Source: Fibrella forsythiae (GTDB lineage: Bacteria > Bacteroidota > Bacteroidia > Cytophagales > Spirosomataceae). From it: a stretch of 64,000 bases of DNA. The position numbers were made by a program, and so were the translations under genes. This document shows, piece by piece, positions 19,138 to 27,817 of this stretch; position 1 is the first letter of the stretch, and each line of letters starts with the position of its first letter. The stretch spans positions 310,001 through 374,000 of the forward strand of contig NZ_JAFMYW010000007.1 of assembly GCF_017353175.1 (NCBI RefSeq), written 5' to 3'. The notes beneath the pieces were generated by a model. It did not search any database and had not been told where the DNA came from. It worked only from the letters and a program-made list of their open reading frames with translations.

Positions 19138-19283
19138 ACGTTGATTGGTTAGTCGGACAATAGTCTATTTACTCTATAAATGTAAGTAGTCACTAATAAC
19201 CCGTTGTAACCATTCGCTAAAGCTTTCGCAATTCATGCTTCTTTGCCCACATTCGCAAAGCCACCGGTCATCGTAGATGGGTT

Positions 19284-19982
19284 CTATTTCGCGCTCACCC
19301 TAATGCTGCTGTAATAGAGTTTTGTTTCCCCTTCATATCCAGAATCCGTGCCGACAACAAGCCAAAGTTCGCCTTGTTCGTTAGTGTGGGCGGTGAAGGG
19401 CGCCTGTTCGTTACTGCGCGTAATGAGGGTGTAGTTTGTCACGCCTTCGCCAACACCAATTGTACCCAGCACTACGGCGTCACGCCCGCCCATCGATTGA
19501 TTCCCTTTATCGATATTGAGTGCATAAAACCCTTCGGTCAACACTCTCTTCGGCTCAAAAGCAGTTGCCCCGGCTTTTATATACACACTACTTCCGGGCG
19601 AGCCACCGATCCCAAATGAATCGGTACCATAGGTAGAAGCCAGTTCTACGTCGAAAACCAACTGGTACGTCCGATTAGGCTGTAGGCCGGTCAACTTTTT
19701 GGTCAAATACATGAACACGTCATCACTCCGGTTCATGCTCGACACCATCAGCGACTGTCGATTACCGTTCAGCGGCTGGGGCAAACCTGTTCGGGAATAA
19801 GTGAATTGAATATCCCCGGTTTGCTCACTATAGTCAACCAGATTAGCAACCCAGCCGTCGGCACTTTGCTCGAAATTTGACTGATAAAGAACTGGTTGCG
19901 CTTCAACTGTATCCTGCTCGCAGGAAGACGTGACTAACAAAATACCTGCAATTGCGGTAGCAAAAAACGAATTCGATTTCAT
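19284..19982 (-). CDS. Secreted lipoprotein of unknown function
   Basis: The protein has 232 residues from the chosen Met at 19982, which gives a clean signal peptide and lipobox (LLVTSSC). An upstream in-frame Met at 20027 would only add an untypical extension. The mature part looks like a carbohydrate-binding or jelly-roll domain: YQSNFEQSADGWVANLVDYS near the start and LTGLQPNRTYQLVFDVELAS. The nearest known pattern is surface carbohydrate-binding proteins, but I cannot name the family. It is divergent from another lipoprotein gene at 20063. Confidence 0.65.
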   Translation of the reverse strand: MKSNSFFATAIAGILLVTSSCEQDTVEAQPVLYQSNFEQSADGWVANLVDYSEQTGDIQFTYSRTGLPQPLNGNRQSLMVSSMNRSDDVFMYLTKKLTGLQPNRTYQLVFDVELASTYGTDSFGIGGSPGSSVYIKAGATAFEPKRVLTEGFYALNIDKGNQSMGGRDAVVLGTIGVGEGVTNYTLITRSNEQAPFTAHTNEQGELWLVVGTDSGYEGETKLYYSSIRVSAK

Positions 19983-20062
19983 AAATAACGTTGTTGATTT
20001 AATATACTGACCCATTTTCACCCGCAATGGTTGGCAGTTTACATTACTAAGATCAACGCGTT

Positions 20063-20635
20063 ATGAAACGGACTATCCTACTCCTGCTCATTTTCATTGG
20101 CCCGGTACTTATTACGGGCTTGGTTGGCTGTGAGGTTTGTAATACAGGTCCAACTCGTTTTACGGTTGGCGGATACTACCTTTCGTTACAGAAAGCGGGG
20201 GTAAATCCGTCCTTTCCAACTCAGATTGGTAACGTGGCTCCCGGCGATACCGTACTGGCTCGAAATTTGCAAATCCGGCTGTTTGGGGAAGAAGTGTTCG
20301 CAGCCTTACTCAGCGGCGGTGGCAGCAACTTATTTGCCTGCGATCCGGCCATTATTCCGTTCGATGTCATTAAACGCCTGTCGATCGTGAGCGATCAGCC
20401 ATTTAGCACTGATTTACCGGCGGGAACGAATCTCACGTCTGTTCTAACCGTAGAATATGGTGTCAGGGCCGCGGTTGACTATTTTAGTCAGCCCAACGTA
20501 CCTGCCCAGAATTACGTATTTACGATTCTGAAAGCCCCCGCAACACTGGCTAAACACCGTTTCACTGTTCAGGTTGACCTACGAAATGGCAAAACATTTG
20601 CCGATACCACAATGGCCGTTGTTATAAAGCCTTAG
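20063..20635 (+). CDS. Lipoprotein of unknown function
   Basis: The protein has 190 residues with a signal peptide and lipobox GLVGC (Cys about 23). The mature part is beta-rich and ends FTVQVDLRNGKTFADTTMAV. The sequence CEVCNTGPTRFTVGGYY after the lipobox suggests a small extracytoplasmic domain; I do not recognise the family. It is divergent from the lipoprotein gene at 19284-19982 and convergent with the MNIO gene. Confidence 0.65.
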   Translation: MKRTILLLLIFIGPVLITGLVGCEVCNTGPTRFTVGGYYLSLQKAGVNPSFPTQIGNVAPGDTVLARNLQIRLFGEEVFAALLSGGGSNLFACDPAIIPFDVIKRLSIVSDQPFSTDLPAGTNLTSVLTVEYGVRAAVDYFSQPNVPAQNYVFTILKAPATLAKHRFTVQVDLRNGKTFADTTMAVVIKP

Positions 20636-20664
20636 CAGGCCGCACAGCAGCACCAACCAGCAAG

Positions 20665-21804
20665 CTACTTTTTGCTAACGAATCCATCTTTCCATTTGCG
20701 GGCAATGGAAACAGCCGTTTCGAGCATACTGGGTTCCCAACGTTCTACCTCCCACTCTGAGTTTGCCAGCGACGACTGCGCCAGACGTGTCTGAGCCTGA
20801 CTCACATCTGTTGATGATTCCAGGATAGCCGATAGCTCTACCTGCTGATTGTGCAATCGGTGATTTTCGAGGGGCATCGCGTTTATGATCAGCGGCAGTT
20901 GAGGTAGGAATGAGTTCATCGTGGTCGTAGTTGCGGGTTTGTTTTTCTCTTGAACAATTGTATCCATTCGATGAAAATCGGCCCGAAATGCCTGTTGCTG
21001 CCCCTCGGTTGTCAGTCCGTTCCCTAGTTGTTCAAGTACCACGTACTTAAGATTAGGGCACTGGTCAATTGTTGTACTAAGCCAGTTGAATACATCGTCA
21101 GGCACGGCATCATCATGGGTATCGCGTCTGATCAGTAAACCGGGCTGTGTTTCTGAACCACTCCAGCTCCCTCCGGAAATATGAATTTCACGAACCCGAT
21201 CCAGCGGATACAACGCCATCAGATCGTCGTGCATGATACTAAAATTATGGCTTTGGCAGTATAAATTATGCAGATCAAGTATAATGAATCCATTAACCGG
21301 TTGAATTAGCTGCCTTAAAAAATCACCCTGCCGTTTCACATCGTCGAGCGTGTAGGCAAAGGCCAGGTTTTCCAGGCCTACAGGGCAGCCACAGGCATCC
21401 TGAATGCGTTTGAGACGATCCTGCCCCAACGCTAGCGTGACGGGCGTACACGGAATGTTGATGGGGGCGCCCTTATGGAAATCCTCGCCCGTCATAAATC
21501 CGAAATGTTCGGTAACGTGATCGAATTGATAGTCGCGGCTCAGCGCATGCAGTCGCGCCAGCCAGTTTTGCTGATCGTGGGTCCAGCGACCAGACAAAAG
21601 CGAAAAAAAGACGCCATGCCCGATTAGCCGACCGGCCTCACTATAAGTCGTTAACAGGTCAACGAACCAGTCGGGCAGTTGCTGGTGGGCGTAAAGTGTA
21701 TCAAACGACCATTCCAGCGCCTCTACCCGCTCGGCTTCGAAGAGGGGTAGCGACGCCAGAATGAGGTTCGTTTCCAGGTTGCAGGCAATCGTTGAGCGAA
21801 TCAT
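20665..21804 (-). CDS. DUF692 / MNIO family iron enzyme (putative RiPP-modifying)
   Basis: The protein has 379 residues. The first 280 or so match the TIM-barrel fold of DUF692, the multinuclear non-heme iron oxidases (MbnB, TglH, ChrH) that modify Cys-containing RiPP peptides. Candidate metal ligands at the expected places are His 63 (GHGVFF), His 100 (VTEHFGF), Glu 145 (VGLENLAF), Asp 177/His 179/Asn 180 (ILDLHNLY), His 208 (REIHISGG), Asp 228 and His 230 (RRDTHDD) and Glu 258 (VLEQLG). The remaining C-terminal 90-100 residues are an extra helical domain I do not recognise, possibly a fused partner. A 51-residue peptide gene lies 22 bases upstream on the same strand; that peptide is the probable substrate. 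Confidence 0.85.
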   Translation of the reverse strand: MIRSTIACNLETNLILASLPLFEAERVEALEWSFDTLYAHQQLPDWFVDLLTTYSEAGRLIGHGVFFSLLSGRWTHDQQNWLARLHALSRDYQFDHVTEHFGFMTGEDFHKGAPINIPCTPVTLALGQDRLKRIQDACGCPVGLENLAFAYTLDDVKRQGDFLRQLIQPVNGFIILDLHNLYCQSHNFSIMHDDLMALYPLDRVREIHISGGSWSGSETQPGLLIRRDTHDDAVPDDVFNWLSTTIDQCPNLKYVVLEQLGNGLTTEGQQQAFRADFHRMDTIVQEKNKPATTTTMNSFLPQLPLIINAMPLENHRLHNQQVELSAILESSTDVSQAQTRLAQSSLANSEWEVERWEPSMLETAVSIARKWKDGFVSKK

Positions 21805-21826
21805 GGCTGGTCAGGTACGTTCCATC

Positions 21827-21982
21827 TTACCCCATACCGCAGCCAGGGCAATCGTATGGCACCTTTTTCACTTCTGGTTCGCCACTTTTAGGTTTAATGA
21901 CCTTATCGTTAATACAGGCCGTGACGGTCGAAACTGTTACGGCCAGGGCCATCGCTTTCAACACCATTTTTGAGACTTTCAT
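21827..21982 (-). CDS. Candidate MNIO RiPP precursor peptide (51 aa)
   Basis: This short frame encodes a Lys-rich N-terminus, a hydrophobic segment (MVLKAMALAVTVSTVTAC, Cys 23 in a lipobox-like VTAC), a charged spacer and the C-terminus YDCPGCGMG with Cys 45 and Cys 48. It is on the same strand as the MNIO gene with 22 bases between stop and start. A short exported or leader-like peptide with a terminal CxxC and Gly residues, next to a DUF692 enzyme, is the layout of known MNIO substrates. Cys 23 may be lipidated. That the two terminal cysteines are the modified core is inference. Confidence 0.7.
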   Translation of the reverse strand: MKVSKMVLKAMALAVTVSTVTACINDKVIKPKSGEPEVKKVPYDCPGCGMG

Positions 21983-22122
21983 CGGGGTAGCAGGTTAAAT
22001 CAGTATTATGTTCGTTTTCCCCGTGACCCCATTCAACGCCGATTGGTTGGTAGCGTACTCATTTTTTTTCAGTTGCTGTTCCGGCTGACCCAGACACCGC
22101 TTATACAAGTACAGGTACGTTG

Positions 22123-22620
22123 CTAAAACATGGGTTCGTCGGCGCTTGGGCCGTAACTACCGGGAATCGGAATATCCAGCAATCGAAGGTAAACGCCCAA
22201 CTGAGCGCGGTGATGCACTGTCTGCGAGAACGACATACGGATAACCTCACCCTTCGTATCTGTACTGATGACGACGTCGCCGTTCCGCATGGTCCAGGTT
22301 GGCTCCAGGTCGGCTTCGGTTGCGTTGCTGAGGGCCGCTTTGCCGTCTGCCAGTGATTTCTCGAAAATGGCAAGCACTTCGGCTGTACTGGAAACGGTCG
22401 TTGGCGTAAAATCCATTGTGGCAAAATCCAGCCCATCGGTTTGGAGCGTCATGGCCACCCACGAAGGCAGCTCGGCGATGTGAACAGCCAGGCTACGCAT
22501 CGGCATACTTTTAGGGTGAGGTTTCCAGTCGTACGTATCGTCGGGAATCCGGCTCAGCATCTTGCGGGTGGTCTGGGCCTCCATGTCCATTTCTTTTAGC
22601 AGCATTTCGATGATTGACAT
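22123..22620 (-). CDS. DinB family protein
   Basis: The chosen start (22620) gives 165 residues. It is a four-helix bundle of the DinB/YfiT type, with likely metal-binding histidines in AVHIAELPSW and TVHHRAQLGVYLRLL. The frame continues upstream to 22659 through a hairpin region, which is less likely to be coding. Members act as putative metal-dependent enzymes or thiol S-transferases; the substrate is not indicated by context. Confidence 0.85.
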   Translation of the reverse strand: MSIIEMLLKEMDMEAQTTRKMLSRIPDDTYDWKPHPKSMPMRSLAVHIAELPSWVAMTLQTDGLDFATMDFTPTTVSSTAEVLAIFEKSLADGKAALSNATEADLEPTWTMRNGDVVISTDTKGEVIRMSFSQTVHHRAQLGVYLRLLDIPIPGSYGPSADEPMF

Positions 22621-22658
22621 AGCGATTTGGTTTGATTGAGCACCAAAGATCGGCGCCA

Positions 22659-22740
22659 CTACTGACAGCCCTATGTCAGTAGGCTTTCGGCAGTATTGGT
22701 TATCGTTTCAACAGACAGTAAGTAGCCTTTTACTGTCTGT
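22659..22740. repeat. Two short hairpins upstream of the DinB gene
   Basis: Perfect 9-base arms with a 6-base loop (22659-22667 and 22674-22682), then perfect 11-base arms (22711-22721 and 22730-22740). They lie between the DinB start and the esterase terminator; their role is unknown. Confidence 0.6.
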
Positions 22741-22774
22741 GCTTGGCTGACCTGATGGAACCCCTGTAAACGAA

Positions 22775-22806
22775 AGCGACCAGCCCGGTTTCCCGAGCCA
22801 GTCGCT
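22775..22806 (-). terminator. Terminator-like hairpin after the esterase gene
   Basis: A GC-rich stem (about 13 pairs with G-U and one offset) starts AGCGAC and ends GTCGCT, 26 bases beyond the esterase stop on the minus strand. There is no clear T-run. Confidence 0.55.
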
Positions 22807-22831
22807 GATGATAGTCACTCTTGTATTACAT

Positions 22832-24466
22832 TTATTTCACGAAAAACTGATCCAGAAAAAGATACCGGTCACGGTGTGCTTCCACCTGTGGCTGCGTGTT
22901 CACGTCGATTCGCATGACGGGTGCCGGCTGGCCTGCTTTTACCGCACTCCAGGCTGGCAGCCCTCCCCCATTGGGGTTGCCTGTTTTGATGAAATTAGCG
23001 AAATAGGTCTGCATCGTTTTCGACACTTTCTCGTCATCGGCCGTCCAGGCATATACTTTATTACCCGCCAGATTGCCCATCGCGTATTCGATCTCGGCTG
23101 AGTGAACAGCACCTTTTGGAGGAGCCTGACGAGGCGCTGACGCATCGGCGTTTCTAACCACACCGCCGGCCAAACCAGCCGTTGCATTACCCATTTCGGG
23201 TACCATAGCCGGCCGTGGGCGCGTATAGAAATACCGGTATACAGGCTTACCACCCGTTTGGCTTTGCAGATCAGTCCATTTCCAGGTGCTGAAGCCAATA
23301 AACCGATCACCAGCCAGATCAGTAGCCACCTGCTCTACATCGGCATCAGACGTGGGCGTATAATGCTTCAGTACCTCGGCGGCTTTTTCACCATATAGTT
23401 TTTCAACAGCTTTGGCAAAGTTGGCAACCGTTAAGGCCTCATTACCCATCACGGCCTTATAACCCGACTCTTCCGAGTTCCAGCCCGCCAACAAAGGCAC
23501 GTGAGCCTGTTCGCCCGTTCCGAAGATGGCCGCTACCGGTTTAGGAAAGAAATAACCATCAACGCAGGTACTGAATCGGGGCGTGCCCGGTTTGGCCGTG
23601 GCTTCCAGGATTTGTTCGGCTGGCAACGCGCGCAACTCGGCTAATGAATTAGCCCCAATGCTACTGCCAAATTTGGTACCCAGTGCTTCAGCTTCGGTCA
23701 GGCTCATGGGGGTTAACGTACCCAGCAGCGAACCGCTTTCGCCGATGGCACCGGCAATCAGGTTTTTCGACAAGGGCGAAGCCATCTGCGCACTCACCGA
23801 CGTTGACCCGGCCGATTCACCGGCAATGGTAACCCGCTTAGGATCACCGCCAAACGCTGCAATGTTTTTTTGCACCCAAACCAGCGCCGCCTGCTGGTCG
23901 AGCAGCCCGTAGTTGCCCGACGCTTTATGGGGCGATTCTTTCGTCAGTTCAGGATGGGCCATAAACCCGAATACACCCAGCCGATAGTTTACCGTAATGG
24001 TTACGATGCCCTGCCGGGCCATACTTTCACCATCATAACGTGGCTCTGAACCGTCGCCAGCCATGTAGCCGCCGCCGTAGAAGTACACCAGCACAGGCAG
24101 TTTGTCGTTGCCCGATTTAGCGGGCGTCCAGACATTCAGATAAAGGCAGTCTTCTTTTACGCCATCAGACCGGAAGTTCATATCACCGAAAATAGCCCGC
24201 TGCATGGCGCGAGGCCCAAAGTGATCGGCTTTTCGCACACCCGACCAGTTTTTTGGCGGCATCGGCTCACGCCAGCGCAGCTCACCCACAGGCGGCTGGG
24301 CAAACGGAACACCTTTGAACGTACGCAGCCCCCCCGTTTCCAGTACGCCTTCAAGAGTTCCGTTGGCGGTTTGTACGCGTGGCGGCGCAGTAGTTTTGGG
24401 CGTTTGGGCAGGCGCTATATTGGTCAGGCCAACATACGCCAGCAGTAAAATCAGCTGAAATTTCAT
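22832..24466 (-). CDS. Secreted type B carboxylesterase
   Basis: The protein has 544 residues with a signal peptide (cleaved near IAPAQT). The alpha/beta hydrolase core of the COesterase family is complete: oxyanion-hole GGGYMAG, nucleophile Ser 218 in GESAGS, an acid in WNSEESGY and His in GAVHSAEIEYAMGN. EDCLYLNVWTP is the type B signature. It is exported, probably periplasmic, and hydrolyses esters or p-nitrobenzyl-like substrates; the natural substrate is unknown. It may be co-transcribed with the upstream GH113-like gene, 134 bases away. Confidence 0.93.
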   Translation of the reverse strand: MKFQLILLLAYVGLTNIAPAQTPKTTAPPRVQTANGTLEGVLETGGLRTFKGVPFAQPPVGELRWREPMPPKNWSGVRKADHFGPRAMQRAIFGDMNFRSDGVKEDCLYLNVWTPAKSGNDKLPVLVYFYGGGYMAGDGSEPRYDGESMARQGIVTITVNYRLGVFGFMAHPELTKESPHKASGNYGLLDQQAALVWVQKNIAAFGGDPKRVTIAGESAGSTSVSAQMASPLSKNLIAGAIGESGSLLGTLTPMSLTEAEALGTKFGSSIGANSLAELRALPAEQILEATAKPGTPRFSTCVDGYFFPKPVAAIFGTGEQAHVPLLAGWNSEESGYKAVMGNEALTVANFAKAVEKLYGEKAAEVLKHYTPTSDADVEQVATDLAGDRFIGFSTWKWTDLQSQTGGKPVYRYFYTRPRPAMVPEMGNATAGLAGGVVRNADASAPRQAPPKGAVHSAEIEYAMGNLAGNKVYAWTADDEKVSKTMQTYFANFIKTGNPNGGGLPAWSAVKAGQPAPVMRIDVNTQPQVEAHRDRYLFLDQFFVK

Positions 24467-24600
24467 CAGGTAGTCGAAGATGATTGATACAATTCCTGAG
24501 AAAGAGAATCACGGCGCTTTTCTTACTGTATTTTTTACGGTAAGGTCTTGAAAAAGCTGGCGATGAATAGCCCAACTGCTCTCATAAGAAACCAGTTTCT

Positions 24601-25671
24601 CTACTTTTTCCAGATACGTTGCAATACGGCTTCGGCGGGTTTGCCTTGCGGACTGTACATATCACGTTCGCGGTGATTACCCCCGGGTCTGTCACGTTCC
24701 AGCATAAACCACTTCCAGACGAACCCTCCGGCAAACCAGGGCTGGGCCCCAAGCGCTTCATAAAGAGCCGCGTAGGCATTGGATTGTGCCTCCATATTCG
24801 GTTCACAGTCCGTCTCCGACTCCCAGGGTTTTTCGGCGGTGCGGTTGCACGAACGGTATCCAAATTCAGTGAACAGGACTGGTTTCTGATACGCTGCACT
24901 CAGCGTTGCCAGTTCGTTTATTGGCTTCTTCCAGCCGCGTACCATTGCTTTTACCGATGGAGTTCTGTCAGCAGAAAGCGGAAAATAGGCATCGACGCCA
25001 ATGTAATCGAGCAGATCCCAGAACGGCAGTTTATCGTACCGATCCCAATTGGCGGCGTAGGTGAGTTTCCCTTTGTAAATCTTTCGCACGTCAACTATCA
25101 ACTGCTTCCAGAAATCGGGGCGAGCCAGAGCAAATTTATCAAGCTCGGTGGTGATACAGAACAGGTCGATCTTTAGCGAATCGGCCAGACGGGCATGGGC
25201 CAGCACGTACCCACGGTAATCAGCTTCAAACGATTGCCAGTCGGTTTCTTTCTCAAAAGCCAGGTCAAGGTGTGACCCCCCCATCATCCAGACGTGCGGT
25301 TTCAGCATAACTTTCAGGCCCTCGGCTCGAGCCATCTGCACCGTTTCGGCCACGCCTTCGGGCGATTCACCCCACCACTGGCCACCGCCCCGCCGCTCAC
25401 CCGGTGGTCGATTGCCCGACCAGAAAAAGTGGGGATCGTCTTTCCGGCAGAAGCCATACGGCACAACCGCTACCCAGGTTCCGCCATCGGCTTTGAGGGC
25501 GTGCAGGGTTGTATCGGCAGGTTTTCGGGGTGGCGCAACCAGGTTCGCCCCTTTGATCCGTTCGCCCAGGTGGTTGTAGGGTGGCCTGCTTTGGCACGAA
25601 GCCACCAAACAGACGAACAAACAGGCCAGACATATGAGTTGGCTTATAGGATTTGGGTAGATTGCAGACAT
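24601..25671 (-). CDS. GH113-like glycoside hydrolase, lipoprotein
   Basis: The start at 25671 gives 356 residues; another Met lies at 25689. There is a signal peptide with Cys lipobox (LVASC). The TIM barrel shows GANLVAPPRKPAD, the acid/base candidate Glu in FCITTELDKFA and the nucleophile Glu in VLFTEFGYRS, the layout of GH113 beta-mannanase-like enzymes. WKWFMLERD lies near the C-terminus. The protein is exposed at the cell surface or periplasm. The exact polysaccharide substrate is not shown. Divergent from sdaA. Confidence 0.8.
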   Translation of the reverse strand: MSAIYPNPISQLICLACLFVCLVASCQSRPPYNHLGERIKGANLVAPPRKPADTTLHALKADGGTWVAVVPYGFCRKDDPHFFWSGNRPPGERRGGGQWWGESPEGVAETVQMARAEGLKVMLKPHVWMMGGSHLDLAFEKETDWQSFEADYRGYVLAHARLADSLKIDLFCITTELDKFALARPDFWKQLIVDVRKIYKGKLTYAANWDRYDKLPFWDLLDYIGVDAYFPLSADRTPSVKAMVRGWKKPINELATLSAAYQKPVLFTEFGYRSCNRTAEKPWESETDCEPNMEAQSNAYAALYEALGAQPWFAGGFVWKWFMLERDRPGGNHRERDMYSPQGKPAEAVLQRIWKK

Positions 25672-25694
25672 CGTGTACAGGTTCATCAACAGCT

Positions 25695-27059
25695 ATGATT
25701 ACTACTTCCGTTTTCGATTTATTTAAAATTGGTCCCGGTCCGTCGAGTTCGCACACCATCGGCCCCATGAAGGCCGCCTTCGATTTTGTGCAGCGACTGA
25801 CCCGGCTTTCTCCCGACCAACTGACCCGCGCCGATGCAATCCATATTCACCTGTATGGATCGCTTAGCGCAACGGGCAAAGGGCACGGCACCGACCGGGC
25901 CATTGTGGCCGGGTTACTGGGCTGGCAACCCGAAACCACCGACCCCGACGCCCTGAACCTCCTCCTACGCGATGCAGACATGACGTACCCGGTTCAGGTT
26001 GGCACGAAGATTATTCCCGTTGGCCCGGCTTCGTTTCACTTCGAACGGGTTCGGTACGATTCGCCCTATGCCAACACAATGGTACTGAAACTGACTGGCA
26101 ACGGCGACTTACTGACCAGCGAAGAATATTATTCCATTGGCGGCGGCTTCATCATCCGAAAAGGTGACACAACCGACGCCAGCCAGCAACGCACGGTGCC
26201 GTATCCATACAGCACCATGAACGAACTGAAAGCGCACCTCAGCAAATCTGGCCTCCCCCTGGCCGATGTGCTGCTTGCTAACGAAATGGCCGTTTCGGGC
26301 AAATCGCTCCGGGAGGTGAACCTTCGCCTCGACCAGCTCATCGAGGCCATGCACAAGGCGGTTCGGCGCGGCCTTCGGCACCGGGGTACGTTGCCCGGCA
26401 CCATCAAATTGCGCCGAAAAGCTCCCGTTTTGTTTCAGCAGGCCCGTTCGCTTTCGCAAAGTGCAGATAGTTTTCTGATTTTCCTGAATGCGTACTGTCT
26501 GGCAGCATCGGAAGAGAACGCGGCGGGGGGTATTGTGGTCACTGCGCCAACATCGGGGGCTTCGGGCGTAATCCCCGGACTAACGTACCTGGCCAAAAAT
26601 CATTTTCACTACAGTAAGTCCACCCTGCGCGAGGGTATGCTGGCGGCGGCGGCAATCGGGTTTCTGGTAAAGCACAACGCCAGTATATCGGGTGCCGAAA
26701 TGGGCTGCATGGGCGAGATCGGAACGGCCTCGGCGATGGGTGCCGCCTTCCTGACACATTGCGCCGGCCACGGCATCGACGCCATCGAATCGGCCGCCGA
26801 AATCGGCATCGAACATCACCTTGGCATGACCTGCGACCCCATTGGCGGGTACGTTCAAATCCCGTGTATCGAGCGGAACGCAATGGGAGCCGTAAAAGCG
26901 TATAACGCGTTTCTGCTGGCCTCGTCAGGCTCACCCGGCATGCAGAAGATATCGCTCGACGCCGTCATCAAAGTCATGAAAGCCACTGGCCGCGACATGT
27001 CGACGAAATACAAAGAAACCTCCGAAGCCGGTCTGGCGCTAAGTGCCACTGAGTGTTAA
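25695..27059 (+). CDS. sdaA: L-serine ammonia-lyase (iron-sulfur dependent)
   Basis: The ATG at 25695 gives the canonical start MITTSVFDLFKIGPGPSSSH; the protein has 454 residues with fused beta and alpha domains. Cluster cysteines lie in GAEMGCMGEIGTASAMGAA, GMTCDPIGGYVQIPC and SGASGVIPG regions. It deaminates L-serine to pyruvate using a 4Fe-4S cluster. It is divergent from the GH113-like gene by about 23 bases, and followed by a convergent terminator. Confidence 0.96.
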   Translation: MITTSVFDLFKIGPGPSSSHTIGPMKAAFDFVQRLTRLSPDQLTRADAIHIHLYGSLSATGKGHGTDRAIVAGLLGWQPETTDPDALNLLLRDADMTYPVQVGTKIIPVGPASFHFERVRYDSPYANTMVLKLTGNGDLLTSEEYYSIGGGFIIRKGDTTDASQQRTVPYPYSTMNELKAHLSKSGLPLADVLLANEMAVSGKSLREVNLRLDQLIEAMHKAVRRGLRHRGTLPGTIKLRRKAPVLFQQARSLSQSADSFLIFLNAYCLAASEENAAGGIVVTAPTSGASGVIPGLTYLAKNHFHYSKSTLREGMLAAAAIGFLVKHNASISGAEMGCMGEIGTASAMGAAFLTHCAGHGIDAIESAAEIGIEHHLGMTCDPIGGYVQIPCIERNAMGAVKAYNAFLLASSGSPGMQKISLDAVIKVMKATGRDMSTKYKETSEAGLALSATEC

Positions 27060-27073
27060 GGCACCAGGATCAA

Positions 27074-27125
27074 CCTAGCAGCGTAGCTGCTCAAAGCCAG
27101 GATTTTGGGCAGCTACGCTACTAGG
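27074..27125. terminator. Hairpin between convergent sdaA and TRIC genes
   Basis: Seventeen-base arms (27074-27090 and 27109-27125, one G-U/mismatch) enclose an 18-base loop. It sits between convergent stops, so it probably ends both transcripts although there is no T-run. Confidence 0.65.
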
Positions 27126-27177
27126 TCATTCAAAATACAGCCGTTACAAATGGGGAAGCAAATGTCCTCGCTATCAG

Positions 27178-27792
27178 TCAGATCTGAATTCTGGGCAATG
27201 TCAAGTCCAGACGAATAGCCACCAGCCTGAATAGGGTGATTAATCCCGCCGATAAAATGAGGTTTAGTGTAGCGTCTACGCCCAGAGAATTGTTAAGTAA
27301 ATAGAGCAAGGCACCTGCCAGACAAGGCGTTACATAAAGCTGCCGGTCCAAAATCAGCGGCAGATCGTTGACCAGTGTATCCCGAATCACTCCGCCAAAC
27401 AAAGCGGTGATGATCCCTAACAGTATAGATGCCCAGTCGTTTACACCGGCCAGTAGCGCTTTTTGCATCCCTAGAATGGTAAAAAGCCCAATACCAATCG
27501 TATCGAAGATAAGTAGCGGTCGTTGGAGGGCACCGAGCCACCAATTGCGACACAACACAGCAATGACCACGTTGATACTAATCACAATCAGGTAGTTGGG
27601 ATCCCGTATCCAGGCGATCGGATGAGCACCCATGATTACGTCGCGAGTTGTTCCACCACCCACTGCTGTTAGAAAACCGATGAAAAACAGGGCGACTATG
27701 TCATGGTACATTTTTTTCCTCAGCGCTGACAACACGCCTGAAATGGCAAAGACACTTGTGCCTACTAAATCGATTATGTACCAGATGGTCAT
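27178..27792 (-). CDS. Trimeric intracellular cation (TRIC) channel family protein
   Basis: The protein has 204 residues with seven hydrophobic helices. The two-fold repeat characteristic of TRIC/UPF0126 (YicG) is visible: ALRKKMYHDIVALFFIGFLT and GGGTTRDVIMG in the first half, GIITALFGGVIRDTLV in the second. These proteins form potassium-permeable channels in the inner membrane. It is the distal gene of a leftward run with pepT 25 bases upstream. Confidence 0.92.
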   Translation of the reverse strand: MTIWYIIDLVGTSVFAISGVLSALRKKMYHDIVALFFIGFLTAVGGGTTRDVIMGAHPIAWIRDPNYLIVISINVVIAVLCRNWWLGALQRPLLIFDTIGIGLFTILGMQKALLAGVNDWASILLGIITALFGGVIRDTLVNDLPLILDRQLYVTPCLAGALLYLLNNSLGVDATLNLILSAGLITLFRLVAIRLDLTLPRIQI

Positions 27793-27817
27793 ATGTGTGC
27801 TAACTAACTGAAAATCG

